Assembly (NCBI GenBank): GCA_002746155.1
Contig: NVWF01000001.1
Span: 234,584 to 268,272 of the forward strand
Reading direction: 5' to 3'
From: Gammaproteobacteria bacterium
GTDB taxonomy: Bacteria; Pseudomonadota; Gammaproteobacteria; Enterobacterales; GCA-2746155
Length of the DNA stretch: 33,689 bases
Position 1 is the first letter of the stretch, and the number at the start of each line of letters is the position of its first letter. Under the pieces are notes generated by a model that saw only the letters and a list, made by a program, of their open reading frames with translations, made no database searches and was not told where the DNA came from. Made by a program: the position numbers and the translations under genes. Below are positions 15,568-24,902 of the stretch, one piece after another.

Positions 15568-16032
15568 ATGAATAACAATGATATTTTACGTCGAATCCGC
15601 TATATCTTTGACTTTAACGATAAAAAGGTCATTAGCATTTTTGCTGCTGCTGATCTAGAAGTAACTCGCGAAGAAATCAGTAGTTGGTTAAAAAAAGATG
15701 ATGATGACGCCTTCATTAAGCTTAAGGATCTACCCTTGGCGGTATTTTTAAATGGTTTAATTAACGATAAACGCGGTAAAAGAGAGGGTGAACAACCTGC
15801 TCCGGAAAAACGCCTGTCGAATAATATTATCTTTAGAAAGTTAAAAATTGCACTTAATTTAAAATCTGAAGATGTCATTGAGGTTTTAAATTTGGCTGAT
15901 TTCAGCCTGAGTAATCATGAGTTAAGCGCCTTCTTTAGAAAAGTAGGCCATAAGCATTACCGCGAGTGTAATCAACAGGTGCTACGTTATTTCCTCCAAG
16001 GATTGCAACTTAAATACCGTGACAATAAATAA
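15568..16032 (+). CDS. DUF1456 family protein (YehS-like)
   Basis: A 154-residue protein with the two tandem repeats of DUF1456. Repeat one begins NDILRRIRYIFDFNDKKVIS and reaches about residue 65; repeat two begins NNIIFRKLKIALNLKSEDVI and reaches the end. Each repeat is an all-helical unit of about 65 residues. E. coli YehS (about 156 residues) has the same length and plan, and its function is not established. It is the first gene of an operon with a CvfB-like S1 protein and a DEAD-box helicase, which suggests an RNA-related role, but that is only context. Confidence 0.9.
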   Translation: MNNNDILRRIRYIFDFNDKKVISIFAAADLEVTREEISSWLKKDDDDAFIKLKDLPLAVFLNGLINDKRGKREGEQPAPEKRLSNNIIFRKLKIALNLKSEDVIEVLNLADFSLSNHELSAFFRKVGHKHYRECNQQVLRYFLQGLQLKYRDNK

Positions 16033-16059
16033 TCCTGATTGATTCAGCAGAGGTTTTCC

Positions 16060-16920
16060 TTGATTAATATCGGACGCATCAACAACTTAAAGATATCAAA
16101 ACTTGATCACTACGGAGCTTCCCTTTCGATAGAAGGCGGGGAAGCAGAAGCAGGTGAGCTTGTAGTGCTCAACAAAAACTTACCGCCTAATGCTAAAGAA
16201 GGTGATTATGTGGATGTCTTTGTTTATCACGATTCTAAAGAGCACTTAACTGCCACTAGCCAAAAGCCAAAGGTTCAGGCGGGTGAAGCCGCTTTTTTAA
16301 AAGTTGTTCAAGTTAATAATGTCGGAGCCTTTCTTGATTGGGGGCTTCCTAAAGATCTGTTGGTTCCCTTTAATCAACAACAAGTAAGCATGTTGGTTGA
16401 TAACGACTACCTAGTCTTTGTATACCTTGATGAGGACACAAACCGTGTGGTTGCCTCATCAAAACTCAATAAACACATTCAACATGGCGCCACTATTTAT
16501 AAAACACGTCAAGCAGTAGAACTCATCATTTCTGATATTACCGACATAGGCTACAGTGCCATTATTAATAATCAGCACTGGGGTGTACTGTACTTCAGCG
16601 ATGTGGTTAAGCCATTAAAGGTCGGTCAAAAACTCAATGGATTTATTCGAAAAATTCGTGATGATGGTAAAATAAATCTCTGCCTTGAGGCCATAGGTTA
16701 TGACAAGGTTGACTCCCTCTCTACAAAAATATTAAAACAACTAGAAATCAGCGGTGGCTTCATACCCTTGTCTGATAAAAGTGCTCCTGAACTTATTAAC
16801 CAACGGTTTGGAGTGAGTAAAAAGTCCTTTAAGATGACCATTGGCACCCTCTACAAAAAACGTTTGATCACCATAGCTCGGGAAGGCATCACCCTAATCG
16901 GAAAAGCTAATGACAGCTGA
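16060..16920 (+). CDS. CvfB-like S1 RNA-binding protein
   Basis: A 286-residue protein made of S1-type OB folds followed by a winged-helix end, the CvfB/YitL plan. The third S1 unit contains VGQKLNGFIRKIRDDGKINL, and the C-terminal winged helix is near 230-280 (QRFGVSKKSFKMTIGTLYKK). A possible TTG start at 16039 gives seven more residues, but AGAGG at 16049-16053 is placed correctly for TTG 16060 (MINIGRINNLKISK), which also matches how the family begins. It binds RNA, and in Gram-positive bacteria CvfB influences virulence-factor expression; its role here is unknown. The stop overlaps the helicase start by 11 bp. Confidence 0.88.
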   Translation: MINIGRINNLKISKLDHYGASLSIEGGEAEAGELVVLNKNLPPNAKEGDYVDVFVYHDSKEHLTATSQKPKVQAGEAAFLKVVQVNNVGAFLDWGLPKDLLVPFNQQQVSMLVDNDYLVFVYLDEDTNRVVASSKLNKHIQHGATIYKTRQAVELIISDITDIGYSAIINNQHWGVLYFSDVVKPLKVGQKLNGFIRKIRDDGKINLCLEAIGYDKVDSLSTKILKQLEISGGFIPLSDKSAPELINQRFGVSKKSFKMTIGTLYKKRLITIAREGITLIGKANDS

Positions 16921-18160
16921 GTCAGATCAAAATATCTTTAGCAGCTTAAATGAAAAACTGCAAAAGGCCATAACTAAAGCCGGTTACCTAGAGCCAACTC
17001 CGGTACAGCTAGAAACGTTTGAATATGCCATAACTGGTCGGGATTTATTTGTCAGTGCTGAAACTGGAAGTGGCAAGACTGCTGCTTATCTCTTACCCTG
17101 CTTTGAGAGAATTCTTCAGGCTGACTCAAATTCAGCCGACTCAAGTTCAACCACTTGCTTGATAATTGTGCCAACTCGTGAACTGGCTGAGCAGGTTCTA
17201 AAAGAGTCTCAAAGCTTAAGTCGTTATGCTGCTATTACCACTGGACAAATTACTGGTGGTGTTGATATCAAAGCTCAAAACAAACTGCTTAAAGCCCCCC
17301 CTCAACTACTCATAGCAACGCCAGGAAGGTTATTATCCTTACTTAATGATGAGCAACTAGAGATTCAAAATGTCGATAGTTTAATTCTTGACGAAGCTGA
17401 CCGCCTACTCGACATGGGGTTTTCCGATGACATCTCGGCCATAGCTTCGTTTTGTGAAAAACGTAGCCAGACGCAACTTTATTCTGCAACGCTTGCCAAC
17501 AAAAGTTTGAGAGGATTTGCCGGTAAATTATTAAATGATCCCAAGGTCCTCTTTCTCAATAAACTCATTGATAAACACAATTCTATCAAGCAGCAAGTCA
17601 TCTTTAGTGATGATAAGACCCATAAATTCAATCAAGTCTATTGGTTATTAACTAACGAAGACTTTCGGCAATGTTTAATCTTTTGTAATTCAAAAGTTCA
17701 GGCAAATCAGCTCTGTGGACTACTACAATATAAAAAGTTTAGCTCAGGTATTATCCACGGTGATAGAGAGCAATCACAACGTAACTCTGTTATGGATAAA
17801 CTGCGAAAAGGTGAAATTCAGACATTGGTTGCTACCGATGTGGCTGCGAGAGGCCTCGATGTTCAAGGCATTGATCTGATCATAAATTTCGATATGCCAA
17901 GAAAAGGTGAAATCTACGTCCATAGAATTGGCCGAACTGGCCGAGGTGGTAATAAAGGCTTAGCTATCTCCCTAGTCAGTACTGAAGAATTTAATCTCAT
18001 GTCAGGCATTGAACGCTTCTTAAAACAAGCTTTTGAACGCAGACGGATTAAGTCCTTGGTTGGTAACTATAATGGCCCTAAGAAACTAAAAGCCTCTGGC
18101 AAAGCAGCTGGTTCTAAAAAGAAAAAGCTCAAGAAGAAAGCGCGTAAGAAGAAAAAGTAA
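16910..18160 (+). CDS. DEAD-box ATP-dependent RNA helicase
   Basis: A 416-residue protein with all DEAD-box motifs in order: Q-motif PTPVQLETF, Walker A AETGSGKT, PTRELAEQ, TPGRLLSL, LDEADRLLDMGF, SATL, then VATDVAARGLD and HRIGRTGRGG. The C-terminus is a highly basic tail (KKKKLKKKARKKKK) that should bind RNA, as in RhlE- and DeaD-type enzymes involved in ribosome assembly or cold adaptation. I cannot assign the exact subtype. The ATG overlaps the end of the CvfB-like gene, so they are co-translated. It ends 43 bp before the end of the convergent deacylase gene, with only a weak AATGAT/ATCATT hairpin (18161-18177) between. Confidence 0.93.
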   Translation: MTAESDQNIFSSLNEKLQKAITKAGYLEPTPVQLETFEYAITGRDLFVSAETGSGKTAAYLLPCFERILQADSNSADSSSTTCLIIVPTRELAEQVLKESQSLSRYAAITTGQITGGVDIKAQNKLLKAPPQLLIATPGRLLSLLNDEQLEIQNVDSLILDEADRLLDMGFSDDISAIASFCEKRSQTQLYSATLANKSLRGFAGKLLNDPKVLFLNKLIDKHNSIKQQVIFSDDKTHKFNQVYWLLTNEDFRQCLIFCNSKVQANQLCGLLQYKKFSSGIIHGDREQSQRNSVMDKLRKGEIQTLVATDVAARGLDVQGIDLIINFDMPRKGEIYVHRIGRTGRGGNKGLAISLVSTEEFNLMSGIERFLKQAFERRRIKSLVGNYNGPKKLKASGKAAGSKKKKLKKKARKKKK

Positions 18161-18203
18161 AATGATCTTAAATCATTAACTATCGATTTATTAGGGTCAG
18201 ATA

Positions 18204-19763
18204 TTACAAAACACTACCAGCTAGCTTTCCAGAATAAGTGCCATTTGACATGGTCATCTTTCCATTAATAAATTGATATACAACACCCGTCGATAACTTA
18301 TTCCAATTTGAAAAATTGGCCTTGGGTTGATAGTTTTTAATATCAATGATGTTTATATCAGCATAGTTTGAATATTTAATAACCCCTCTTTTTTTTATAT
18401 TGAAAATCTCAGCAGTTTTAGCTGAACTCTTATAGATAAAACTTTGCAAAGTTAAAAGTTTTCGGCGCTCGACGTATTGTTTATATTTGTTTGGAAAACT
18501 AGCAAATTTACGAGGGTGCCTATTGGTACCATCAGAGGAAGAAACCACCCAATCTTGTACCATAAAATTATCAATATCTTCTTGTGACATATTAAATGAA
18601 GCCACTCTGATCTTTTCTTGTAAAACCATATCAATAACCATTTGTTCAGGCTTTAGGAAGTTCTCAGAAGCAATTTTTTGCAATGTATTTCCCAACCAAG
18701 CTTCATTATCAGAACCAGTTATCAACAAGGCATCTGCTCCTCCCCGACGCCTAATGTTTTCCTTAGTTTCTAGCAATATCTTTGGTAATAATTGCTGATT
18801 AGTTAACCTCTCCATAAAGGAATCATTAGAATCTGCCATAACCCAACTAGGGATGACTGCATTTCTTAGATATGTCCCCGAAGCTTGCCACGGATATTGA
18901 TCAGCAGTGATCTTTAATCCATTTTTTCGAGCTTGCTCAATGAGCTTAATTGCCTGTTTACTCTGTCCCCAAACGTCAACCCCTAAAGCTTTAATATGAG
19001 CTACATGTCCATTAATCTTAGCTTCTTTAGCTATTGTGATTAGCTCTTTTAGTGCTTCAAGATAACCGATATTGAATGTGCCTTCGTCACGTAGATGTGA
19101 TTCATAGATTCCACCATATTTAGCAGCAACCTTTGCAAGTTCTATAACTTCAGATGTATTTGCATAACGCCCGGGAACATAATACAAACCAGATGAAAAG
19201 CCTAAGGCCCCTTCTTCCATTGCCTTCGCTACGCTAGCTTTCATTTGCTTTATTTGTTTAAGATTAGCCTCAGCATTGGTCAAGCCCATCACTTGCTTTC
19301 TCACAAAACCATGTCCCACCAAAAGGCCGACATTTGTACCGATTCCATTGGAAGAAAGTTGTTTTCTAAGAAGGCTAATATTTGATGATCCACCGCCATC
19401 ATTACCAATTATTACAGTGGTCACACCTTGAGTGAGGTAGTTTAGATTTTGATTTTTGTCTTTACTCATAAGCTCAGGTAAAGCATGGGTGTGGGGGTCA
19501 ATAAAACCAGGTGTAACAATTAATCCTTTTGCGTCAATAATTTTTTTGGCAGTAACTGACGAGGAATCCTTACCCACAAAACAAATAATATCTCTACAAA
19601 TAGCAATATCAAACATCTCAGGTCTATTGTTATATCCAGAATAAACTAAACCAGATTTAATTAGAATATCCGCTTCTATAATTTTTTGATTGCTGATAGC
19701 ACAATTGTTTAAAAGGCTCACCAAGAACAACATGATAAAACCGGATAATAGTTTTCTCTTCAT
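18204..19763 (-). CDS. N-acyl-D-amino-acid deacylase family amidohydrolase, exported
   Basis: A 519-residue enzyme of the amidohydrolase superfamily, D-aminoacylase branch. It has an N-terminal export signal with Cys21 after SLLNN, perhaps a lipoprotein although the lipobox is not canonical. Metal-binding motif PGFIDPHTH (85-93), ESH223, H253/H256 (NGHVAHIKALG) and Asp411 (SSSDGTNRHP) fit the zinc site and catalytic Asp. The Cys of the classical GNCG motif is replaced by Asp in IIGNDGGG (108-115), so the metal bridge differs from the Alcaligenes enzyme. It would remove the acyl group from N-acyl-D-amino acids or cleave a related amide in the periplasm. It lies 12 bp after the M14 peptidase gene in the same operon. 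Confidence 0.87.
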   Translation of the reverse strand: MKRKLLSGFIMLFLVSLLNNCAISNQKIIEADILIKSGLVYSGYNNRPEMFDIAICRDIICFVGKDSSSVTAKKIIDAKGLIVTPGFIDPHTHALPELMSKDKNQNLNYLTQGVTTVIIGNDGGGSSNISLLRKQLSSNGIGTNVGLLVGHGFVRKQVMGLTNAEANLKQIKQMKASVAKAMEEGALGFSSGLYYVPGRYANTSEVIELAKVAAKYGGIYESHLRDEGTFNIGYLEALKELITIAKEAKINGHVAHIKALGVDVWGQSKQAIKLIEQARKNGLKITADQYPWQASGTYLRNAVIPSWVMADSNDSFMERLTNQQLLPKILLETKENIRRRGGADALLITGSDNEAWLGNTLQKIASENFLKPEQMVIDMVLQEKIRVASFNMSQEDIDNFMVQDWVVSSSDGTNRHPRKFASFPNKYKQYVERRKLLTLQSFIYKSSAKTAEIFNIKKRGVIKYSNYADINIIDIKNYQPKANFSNWNKLSTGVVYQFINGKMTMSNGTYSGKLAGSVL

Positions 19764-19775
19764 ATAAATTTCAAC

Positions 19776-20930
19776 TTAATTGTCACCAAGAAACTGTTCT
19801 TTTTTAGTTTTTAACAATTCTGTCATCAGGGTTTGTGCAGCCAATTTAGCAATTGATGTTATGATTTTTCTATTCTCATTATCACCCATCTCATAGGTAA
19901 CAGCCTGAACCTTGTAATTATCTGCGATGTATTGTTTAAAAACACCCTTGTCAGGATTATTTCCCGGTTTAATCACAACATTAAAATTCTTGGATAGCCT
20001 GTCTAATTCTTTAAGCCAATTATTAACAAGTAAGGGAGGAAACACACCATAGTCAGTAGGCATAGTATAAAAAACATTTCCCCTAGTTGAATGAAAATCA
20101 ATTGCGAAAATAATTTTTCCACCCCTAGCTTCAATTTCTTGTAACTTGTTGTGGACTAGTTGGGTTTCTCTTTGCTTTAGCGTGACCCAGTCTCGATTGA
20201 GATCAACACCGTTAGCATTATGCCTCCAATTGCCTTTTTCAACACCGTCAGGATTTAAGTTGGGTATGACTAATACATTAAAACGCTCTCTAAATTTATT
20301 GGGCAGTTCTTGATTAATCGAAAATTCACCAACAAAAGGGAATAAAGCCAAAGCCCCTGTGATTTCAGGAGGATGCATTCGACCAACAATGACCAACCAT
20401 TCATTGGATTGTGAGGAACTGTGTAACTGATAGATATTTCTCCCTTCCTCAGACTTACCCAGCACCGCCAGTTTAAAAGCTGTTTTCTGGACAAGTTCTT
20501 CATTCCATGAAATATAATGCTCATTGTTAATAATTTCTTGGCCAGCAACCCACACAGAAGTCTTATCAACTTTTAAATCGAATGAAATTTTATTTTCATG
20601 TCTACGGTTTTTTTTAAAAGGAATATATTCCCAACTTTCACCATCACTACTTATCTTCGGTAAATATCTTTGATTACCATCTGTATATTTTAGCGTTACA
20701 TTGATGACGCTTTGTGCTTTGGATGAAACTTTAAATGAATACCAGGCACTATCATTAATCGGGGTATTTTCTGGCTTGATGATAAGTAGATACCGATCAC
20801 TAGCCAACTCTTTACAAGCCGTTAGTCTAGCCGTGCTGAACTTATTATCAAAGGTTACATTATCAAATTCACATGCACTAGGTGAAGATGTAAAACAAAG
20901 TAACATTACACCGATCAAAAAAGTCTTCAT
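19776..20930 (-). CDS. Exported M14-family zinc carboxypeptidase (CCP-like)
   Basis: A 384-residue protein with a signal peptide (MKTFLIGVMLLCFTSSPSA), an N-terminal beta-sandwich (about 20-140, with WYSFKV and LPKISSDGESWEYIP) and an M14 catalytic domain. Zinc ligands are His and Glu of GRMHPPEITG and His of IDFHS; substrate residues are in NPDG and DLNRDW; the general-base Glu is in VTYEMGD. The N-domain plus the NxNPDGVxxGNxRxxxxGVDLNR layout resembles the M14 cytosolic-carboxypeptidase (CCP/AGBL) branch, whose eukaryotic members trim poly-glutamate, but here it is exported. The ribosome-binding site AAGGA is 7 nt upstream. A hairpin terminator lies just upstream, between it and the receptor gene. 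Confidence 0.9.
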   Translation of the reverse strand: MKTFLIGVMLLCFTSSPSACEFDNVTFDNKFSTARLTACKELASDRYLLIIKPENTPINDSAWYSFKVSSKAQSVINVTLKYTDGNQRYLPKISSDGESWEYIPFKKNRRHENKISFDLKVDKTSVWVAGQEIINNEHYISWNEELVQKTAFKLAVLGKSEEGRNIYQLHSSSQSNEWLVIVGRMHPPEITGALALFPFVGEFSINQELPNKFRERFNVLVIPNLNPDGVEKGNWRHNANGVDLNRDWVTLKQRETQLVHNKLQEIEARGGKIIFAIDFHSTRGNVFYTMPTDYGVFPPLLVNNWLKELDRLSKNFNVVIKPGNNPDKGVFKQYIADNYKVQAVTYEMGDNENRKIITSIAKLAAQTLMTELLKTKKEQFLGDN

Positions 20931-20946
20931 TATTGTTCCTTTGACA

Positions 20947-20972
20947 AATAAAGGCCTTTTCAGGCCTTTATT
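20947..20972 (-). terminator. Hairpin between the receptor gene and the M14 peptidase gene
   Basis: AATAAAGGCC and GGCCTTTATT form a perfect 10-bp stem with a 6-nt loop, 26 bp after the receptor stop and only 16 bp before the peptidase start codon. On the minus strand the stem runs into TTTG, a short T tract. It probably ends part of the receptor transcript and lowers expression of the two enzyme genes relative to the receptor. Confidence 0.75.
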
Positions 20973-20998
20973 AAGTGAGTGAGCAAGCTAGTTTACTA

Positions 20999-23896
20999 CT
21001 AAAATGTTTTAGTCGCTCTAAGATAAAAATATCGACCTCTGTTTGAGTGAAGTGCTCCAAAATATCCATGGGCAAGTTCATCGGCAAGAGGCGGTTCTTC
21101 ATCATTGATATTTCTTACTCCAAATTTAATTCTAGTACCTTTTAGGTAACTATTATTGTCAAATTTGTAATCGAGATAAACATTAGTTCTTGAAAAGCTA
21201 TCTACAGGTAATGTTATTACTTCACCGTTAACGGTAGCTGTAGTACTAGTATCGGTTACCTCATCAACAAAACTTGTGCTAATACCAGCACTCCAAGCGT
21301 TATGTTTCCAATTAAGAGAAACTCTATAACGCCATTCCGGACGACCATTTTGCTGAATTAGATCACCTGCCCCAGCAACTGTTCTATCAGCAGGAACTGA
21401 TGGATCCCCTGCTTCTTGAGCGGCAAGCAATAGAGCTGAAATTGGATCAGCTTCTTGATCAAACTTAGTTAAGTTTGCAGCATTTAGAGTCAAACCCCAC
21501 TCGCCAATAGCCGTTTCAATGTCATAAGCAATACTGAAATCCATTCCTTCAATAGATCTAACACCAAGATTGAGATAGTCATTATTAATTTGAATCACCT
21601 CATTAGTTGTGACATCTCGAATAACAGCAGGGTTAGATGAACCTTGGCTTCTTAATAAAGAATCATAAAGTAAGTGAGAGGAACCTGCCAAAATAGCTAC
21701 CAAGCCATCTTGTTCTATTGTCCAGGCATCAACCGTTAAGGTTAAATTATCCATGGGTGTCAATATAACACCGTAAGACGTATTGACATCATCTTCTGGC
21801 TCTAAGTCTGTGGTGCCGCTACGTACATCTACAATACCGTAGGTAGTGTCTAGAACGGGGTCATACAAGCCATTAGAGCGAGGAACACCTTCTGCTGTTA
21901 CCTGTGGCAAGCCTGGTGCACGAAAACCTTCAGAATATGACGCTCTAAAGCTCACCCATTCAGCAGGTTGATAGAATAATGCAAGTTTAGGTTTTAATGC
22001 ATCTCCTACATCTGAATAATTTTCATATCTTGCAGCGACCTGTAATTCCATATATTGCGTATCTGTCTGTAATAATGGAATGAGAAATTCAGCGTAGGCA
22101 GAAAAAATATCTCGTGACCCATCTGAGTCAGGAGTAGGACTGCTCCCTAGTACATCACTTCCACTTAATTCTATACCCGTTATTTGATCAACAAAAGGAG
22201 TACTACCATCTAGTAAAGCATCCCTGTCATCTTCAAATGATTCATGACGAAACTCTATTCCAAAAGCTGCGCCAATATCACCGGCCCAATTGTTCCAAAG
22301 ATGACCATTAGTGATACTAAAATCCACAAGGGACAAGCTGGTTTTAGAATCTCTTTTAACATCAACTAAAAATGGATCCATAACCGCCTGAGGGTTTAGT
22401 GTTGTATCACCAACATTAGGGTTATTAACATCAGCACCAGTAAAAACATTATAAGCTTGATTTATATCTGTATTATTAATTGCTGCTTGAAATGCACTAG
22501 CTCTTATTCGATTGCGTGCTATGTCATTAGTTTCTGCTGATGAATATAGGGCGGCCGTCTCCCAGTCCCAATCGCCCCAAGCGCCATTAAGTCCACCCAA
22601 CAATCTGATACTAGTATTATCTACCTCAATATCTCTTGAGCCTGTATCAATTGCACGGTAGCGTCTTAGGAGTACTTCTTCACCAAAAGGATTAAATGCA
22701 GCTGTGTCAGCAATTCTAAATCGTTGGGCTGTCAAATTATGGGTTTGCTCACGAGTTCTCTTTGATGTTGCACTGTAATAAATAGCCTCTGCAAAAAACT
22801 CTAGATCACTGTTAATTTCATGAGTGAGATAACCGTATAGATTTAATCTATCAACATCAGAAACTAAGGAGCGAGTTGTACCACGATCGAATCTAATATC
22901 TCTTCCAGTACTTCCTCTATCGACACAAACTCCTGTTAGATTTAATGCAGTGGTTGGATTACCACGAGCATCAGAATCTTCACAACCAGATTGAGTATCG
23001 GGCTGGAGGTGAAAGGTACCTAGCGTACTGGTACTAAACTCTCCCCATGGTGTTGAAGTACTACGATTATCCAACTGAGTATCACCGATAAATGCTGCTG
23101 GTAAGGTTGAAAAATCACGTAAGTCATGACTCGCAGAATAAGCTCGTTCACTGGCCATCATGCCATTTCGGTCATAATAAGTGAATGATGCTGTAAGATG
23201 TGATTTGTCTTCATTAAAATCGAAACCAGTAATGTAGTTAAAGGTAGTTTCTGTTAAAGGTGTACCTTCAGAACCACCGTAGGTTAAACTCATCTTTGAA
23301 CCATCGTAGTCAGTGTTGAGCATGTAGTTAACGACACCAGCCACAGCATCAGAACCATAAATCGCTGCTGCGCCATCTCTAAGAACTTCTAATGAACGTA
23401 GTCCTGCTACAGGTAAAGTATTTGAATTTACTGTTGACACGGGTACAAAGTTTTCAGACTGGGTACCTGGATGTGTCACAAGGCGTCGACCATTTAACAA
23501 GGTTAATGTATTACCTGTTCCGATGCCCCGAAGGTTTATCGAAGCTACATCACCACGTGCGTCGTTTACTCCACCATTACCCGTCGCTGCTCCAAAACTT
23601 ACCTCACCAATTTGAGGAATAGAACGTAGTAACTCATCACCAGATGAAACACCTAGGTTTTCAATTTCTGATTCAGATAACGCCGTTATAGGCAGGGTAT
23701 TAATATCAGAGGCTCTTTTTATATGTGAACCAGTAATGATGATTGTGTTCTCATCTTTTTTCTCTTCTGTGTTTTCCGCGGCACTTACACTATAAGTTAA
23801 AGATGCTACAACAGCTAAAGCTATAAGACTTAGAGAGTTGATTGGTTGTGGCAAATTCTTAGAATCATGCCTTGTCCCAGACGCTTTGATATTCAT
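20999..23896 (-). CDS. TonB-dependent outer-membrane receptor
   Basis: A 965-residue receptor. The signal peptide ends near SVSAA (about 36-40). The plug domain follows, with ITGSHIKRASDINTLPITAL, LLRSIPQI, INLRGIGTGNTLTLLNGRRL and LEVLRDGAAAIYGSDAVAGVVN, then a long 22-strand barrel ending in the typical terminal Phe (YLRATKTF). There is no N-terminal signalling extension. This size and the GTGNTLTLLNGRRLV signature belong to the large receptors used for peptides, glycans and other big substrates rather than simple siderophores. The start has GAGG 8 nt upstream. A LysR-type palindrome is 95 bp upstream of the ATG, and the peptidase and deacylase genes follow, which points to uptake of a peptide-like or N-acyl substrate. 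Confidence 0.95.
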   Translation of the reverse strand: MNIKASGTRHDSKNLPQPINSLSLIALAVVASLTYSVSAAENTEEKKDENTIIITGSHIKRASDINTLPITALSESEIENLGVSSGDELLRSIPQIGEVSFGAATGNGGVNDARGDVASINLRGIGTGNTLTLLNGRRLVTHPGTQSENFVPVSTVNSNTLPVAGLRSLEVLRDGAAAIYGSDAVAGVVNYMLNTDYDGSKMSLTYGGSEGTPLTETTFNYITGFDFNEDKSHLTASFTYYDRNGMMASERAYSASHDLRDFSTLPAAFIGDTQLDNRSTSTPWGEFSTSTLGTFHLQPDTQSGCEDSDARGNPTTALNLTGVCVDRGSTGRDIRFDRGTTRSLVSDVDRLNLYGYLTHEINSDLEFFAEAIYYSATSKRTREQTHNLTAQRFRIADTAAFNPFGEEVLLRRYRAIDTGSRDIEVDNTSIRLLGGLNGAWGDWDWETAALYSSAETNDIARNRIRASAFQAAINNTDINQAYNVFTGADVNNPNVGDTTLNPQAVMDPFLVDVKRDSKTSLSLVDFSITNGHLWNNWAGDIGAAFGIEFRHESFEDDRDALLDGSTPFVDQITGIELSGSDVLGSSPTPDSDGSRDIFSAYAEFLIPLLQTDTQYMELQVAARYENYSDVGDALKPKLALFYQPAEWVSFRASYSEGFRAPGLPQVTAEGVPRSNGLYDPVLDTTYGIVDVRSGTTDLEPEDDVNTSYGVILTPMDNLTLTVDAWTIEQDGLVAILAGSSHLLYDSLLRSQGSSNPAVIRDVTTNEVIQINNDYLNLGVRSIEGMDFSIAYDIETAIGEWGLTLNAANLTKFDQEADPISALLLAAQEAGDPSVPADRTVAGAGDLIQQNGRPEWRYRVSLNWKHNAWSAGISTSFVDEVTDTSTTATVNGEVITLPVDSFSRTNVYLDYKFDNNSYLKGTRIKFGVRNINDEEPPLADELAHGYFGALHSNRGRYFYLRATKTF

Positions 23897-23983
23897 TAGA
23901 GTTCCTCAGATCGATAGTTTATTCTCGTTACTAAGAATGCAAAATATTTGTACATTAGTCTATGTAGGATAAATCAATCGTCT

Positions 23984-23998
23984 ATAACCTGAGGTTAT
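23984..23998. promoter_or_regulatory. LysR-type operator upstream of the TonB-dependent receptor
   Basis: ATAACCT-G-AGGTTAT is a perfect 7-bp inverted repeat around one base, centred 95 bp upstream of the receptor start codon and just past the lysR stop. It differs only at the central base from the site at 26293-26311. Confidence 0.75.
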
Positions 23999-24015
23999 GG
24001 GGAGTTGGGCGCGGA

Positions 24016-24891
24016 TTAGAATTTATTTTTGAATAAATCTAAAAAATTACGAGTGACTGTTGAAAGTGATTTGTTTTCTAGGTGTAGTCCTTTGATAGAA
24101 AACTCAAGAGGGTCTTCTAACTGAGCAATAGCAATATTGTCCGACTGCTGACTTTTGGCTGTAAACTCATCCACGATACAAACACCTGCGCCATGTTTAA
24201 CAAGGTTCACAGCAATGAAATACGTTTTTACTTTAATAACATTTCTCAAAGTGATTGCTTTTTGGGTTGCCTCTTGATTAATTAAATTAGCTAGAGGACC
24301 ACTATCAGAAATACTGATTAATGGATACTGCTCTAACTCTTCAATTGATATTTTACTAGGCTTATGGGGTAATAGTTTTATTGGATAAACAACCACCAGA
24401 TTTCCTGTTCCAAAGTTTATTTCTGAAATTCCAGAATAGCTATCAGGAGAAAATAATATAGCAACTTCACTTTTATGTCTTAGTAGGTGCTTTAAAACCT
24501 CTTCATTGTGAAGTGTCTGGATATTAAAAATAATATTCTGGTGTTTTTTTCGATATTCGGCTACAGCCTGAGGAATTAAATCAAACCCAAAAGCAGGTGC
24601 TAATGCGATAGATATTTGGCCTAAATCATTATTTTTTATATTATAGGCAGCATCATTTATGGTATTTATTTGGCGGTAAATTCGATCAGCTTCTTTAAAT
24701 AATAAATCCGCTTCGTGGGTAGCAATTAATCTTCCTTTTACCCTATCAAATAACTTAAAGCCCAGCTGCATCTCAGCATGGCTTAGAACTTTACTCACCG
24801 AAGGTTGTGACACATGAAGCAGCTTAGCAGCATTGGTAATCGAGCCGGTTGTATAGATAGCGTGAAATACTTCAATATGTCTTAAGCGCAC
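24016..24891 (-). CDS. LysR-family transcriptional regulator
   Basis: A 291-residue LysR regulator. The N-terminal winged helix has the family pattern LRHIEVFHAIYTTGSITNAA followed by LLHVSQPSVSKVLSHAE, and the C-terminal two-lobe ligand-binding domain covers about 90-285. The start is GTG 24891 with AGGG 9 nt upstream. It begins 11 bp after the decarboxylase stop, so it is co-transcribed with that gene. Three copies of a LysR-like palindrome flank the locus, including one upstream of its own operon, so autoregulation together with control of capA and the receptor is likely. The effector is unknown; a product of the pathway is the natural guess. Confidence 0.94.
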   Translation of the reverse strand: MRLRHIEVFHAIYTTGSITNAAKLLHVSQPSVSKVLSHAEMQLGFKLFDRVKGRLIATHEADLLFKEADRIYRQINTINDAAYNIKNNDLGQISIALAPAFGFDLIPQAVAEYRKKHQNIIFNIQTLHNEEVLKHLLRHKSEVAILFSPDSYSGISEINFGTGNLVVVYPIKLLPHKPSKISIEELEQYPLISISDSGPLANLINQEATQKAITLRNVIKVKTYFIAVNLVKHGAGVCIVDEFTAKSQQSDNIAIAQLEDPLEFSIKGLHLENKSLSTVTRNFLDLFKNKF

Positions 24892-24902
24892 CGATATATT
24901 CC

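Noticed and set aside
18161-18177. Terminator between the helicase and deacylase genes
   Set aside because: Only a 6-bp AT-rich stem and no T run on either strand.
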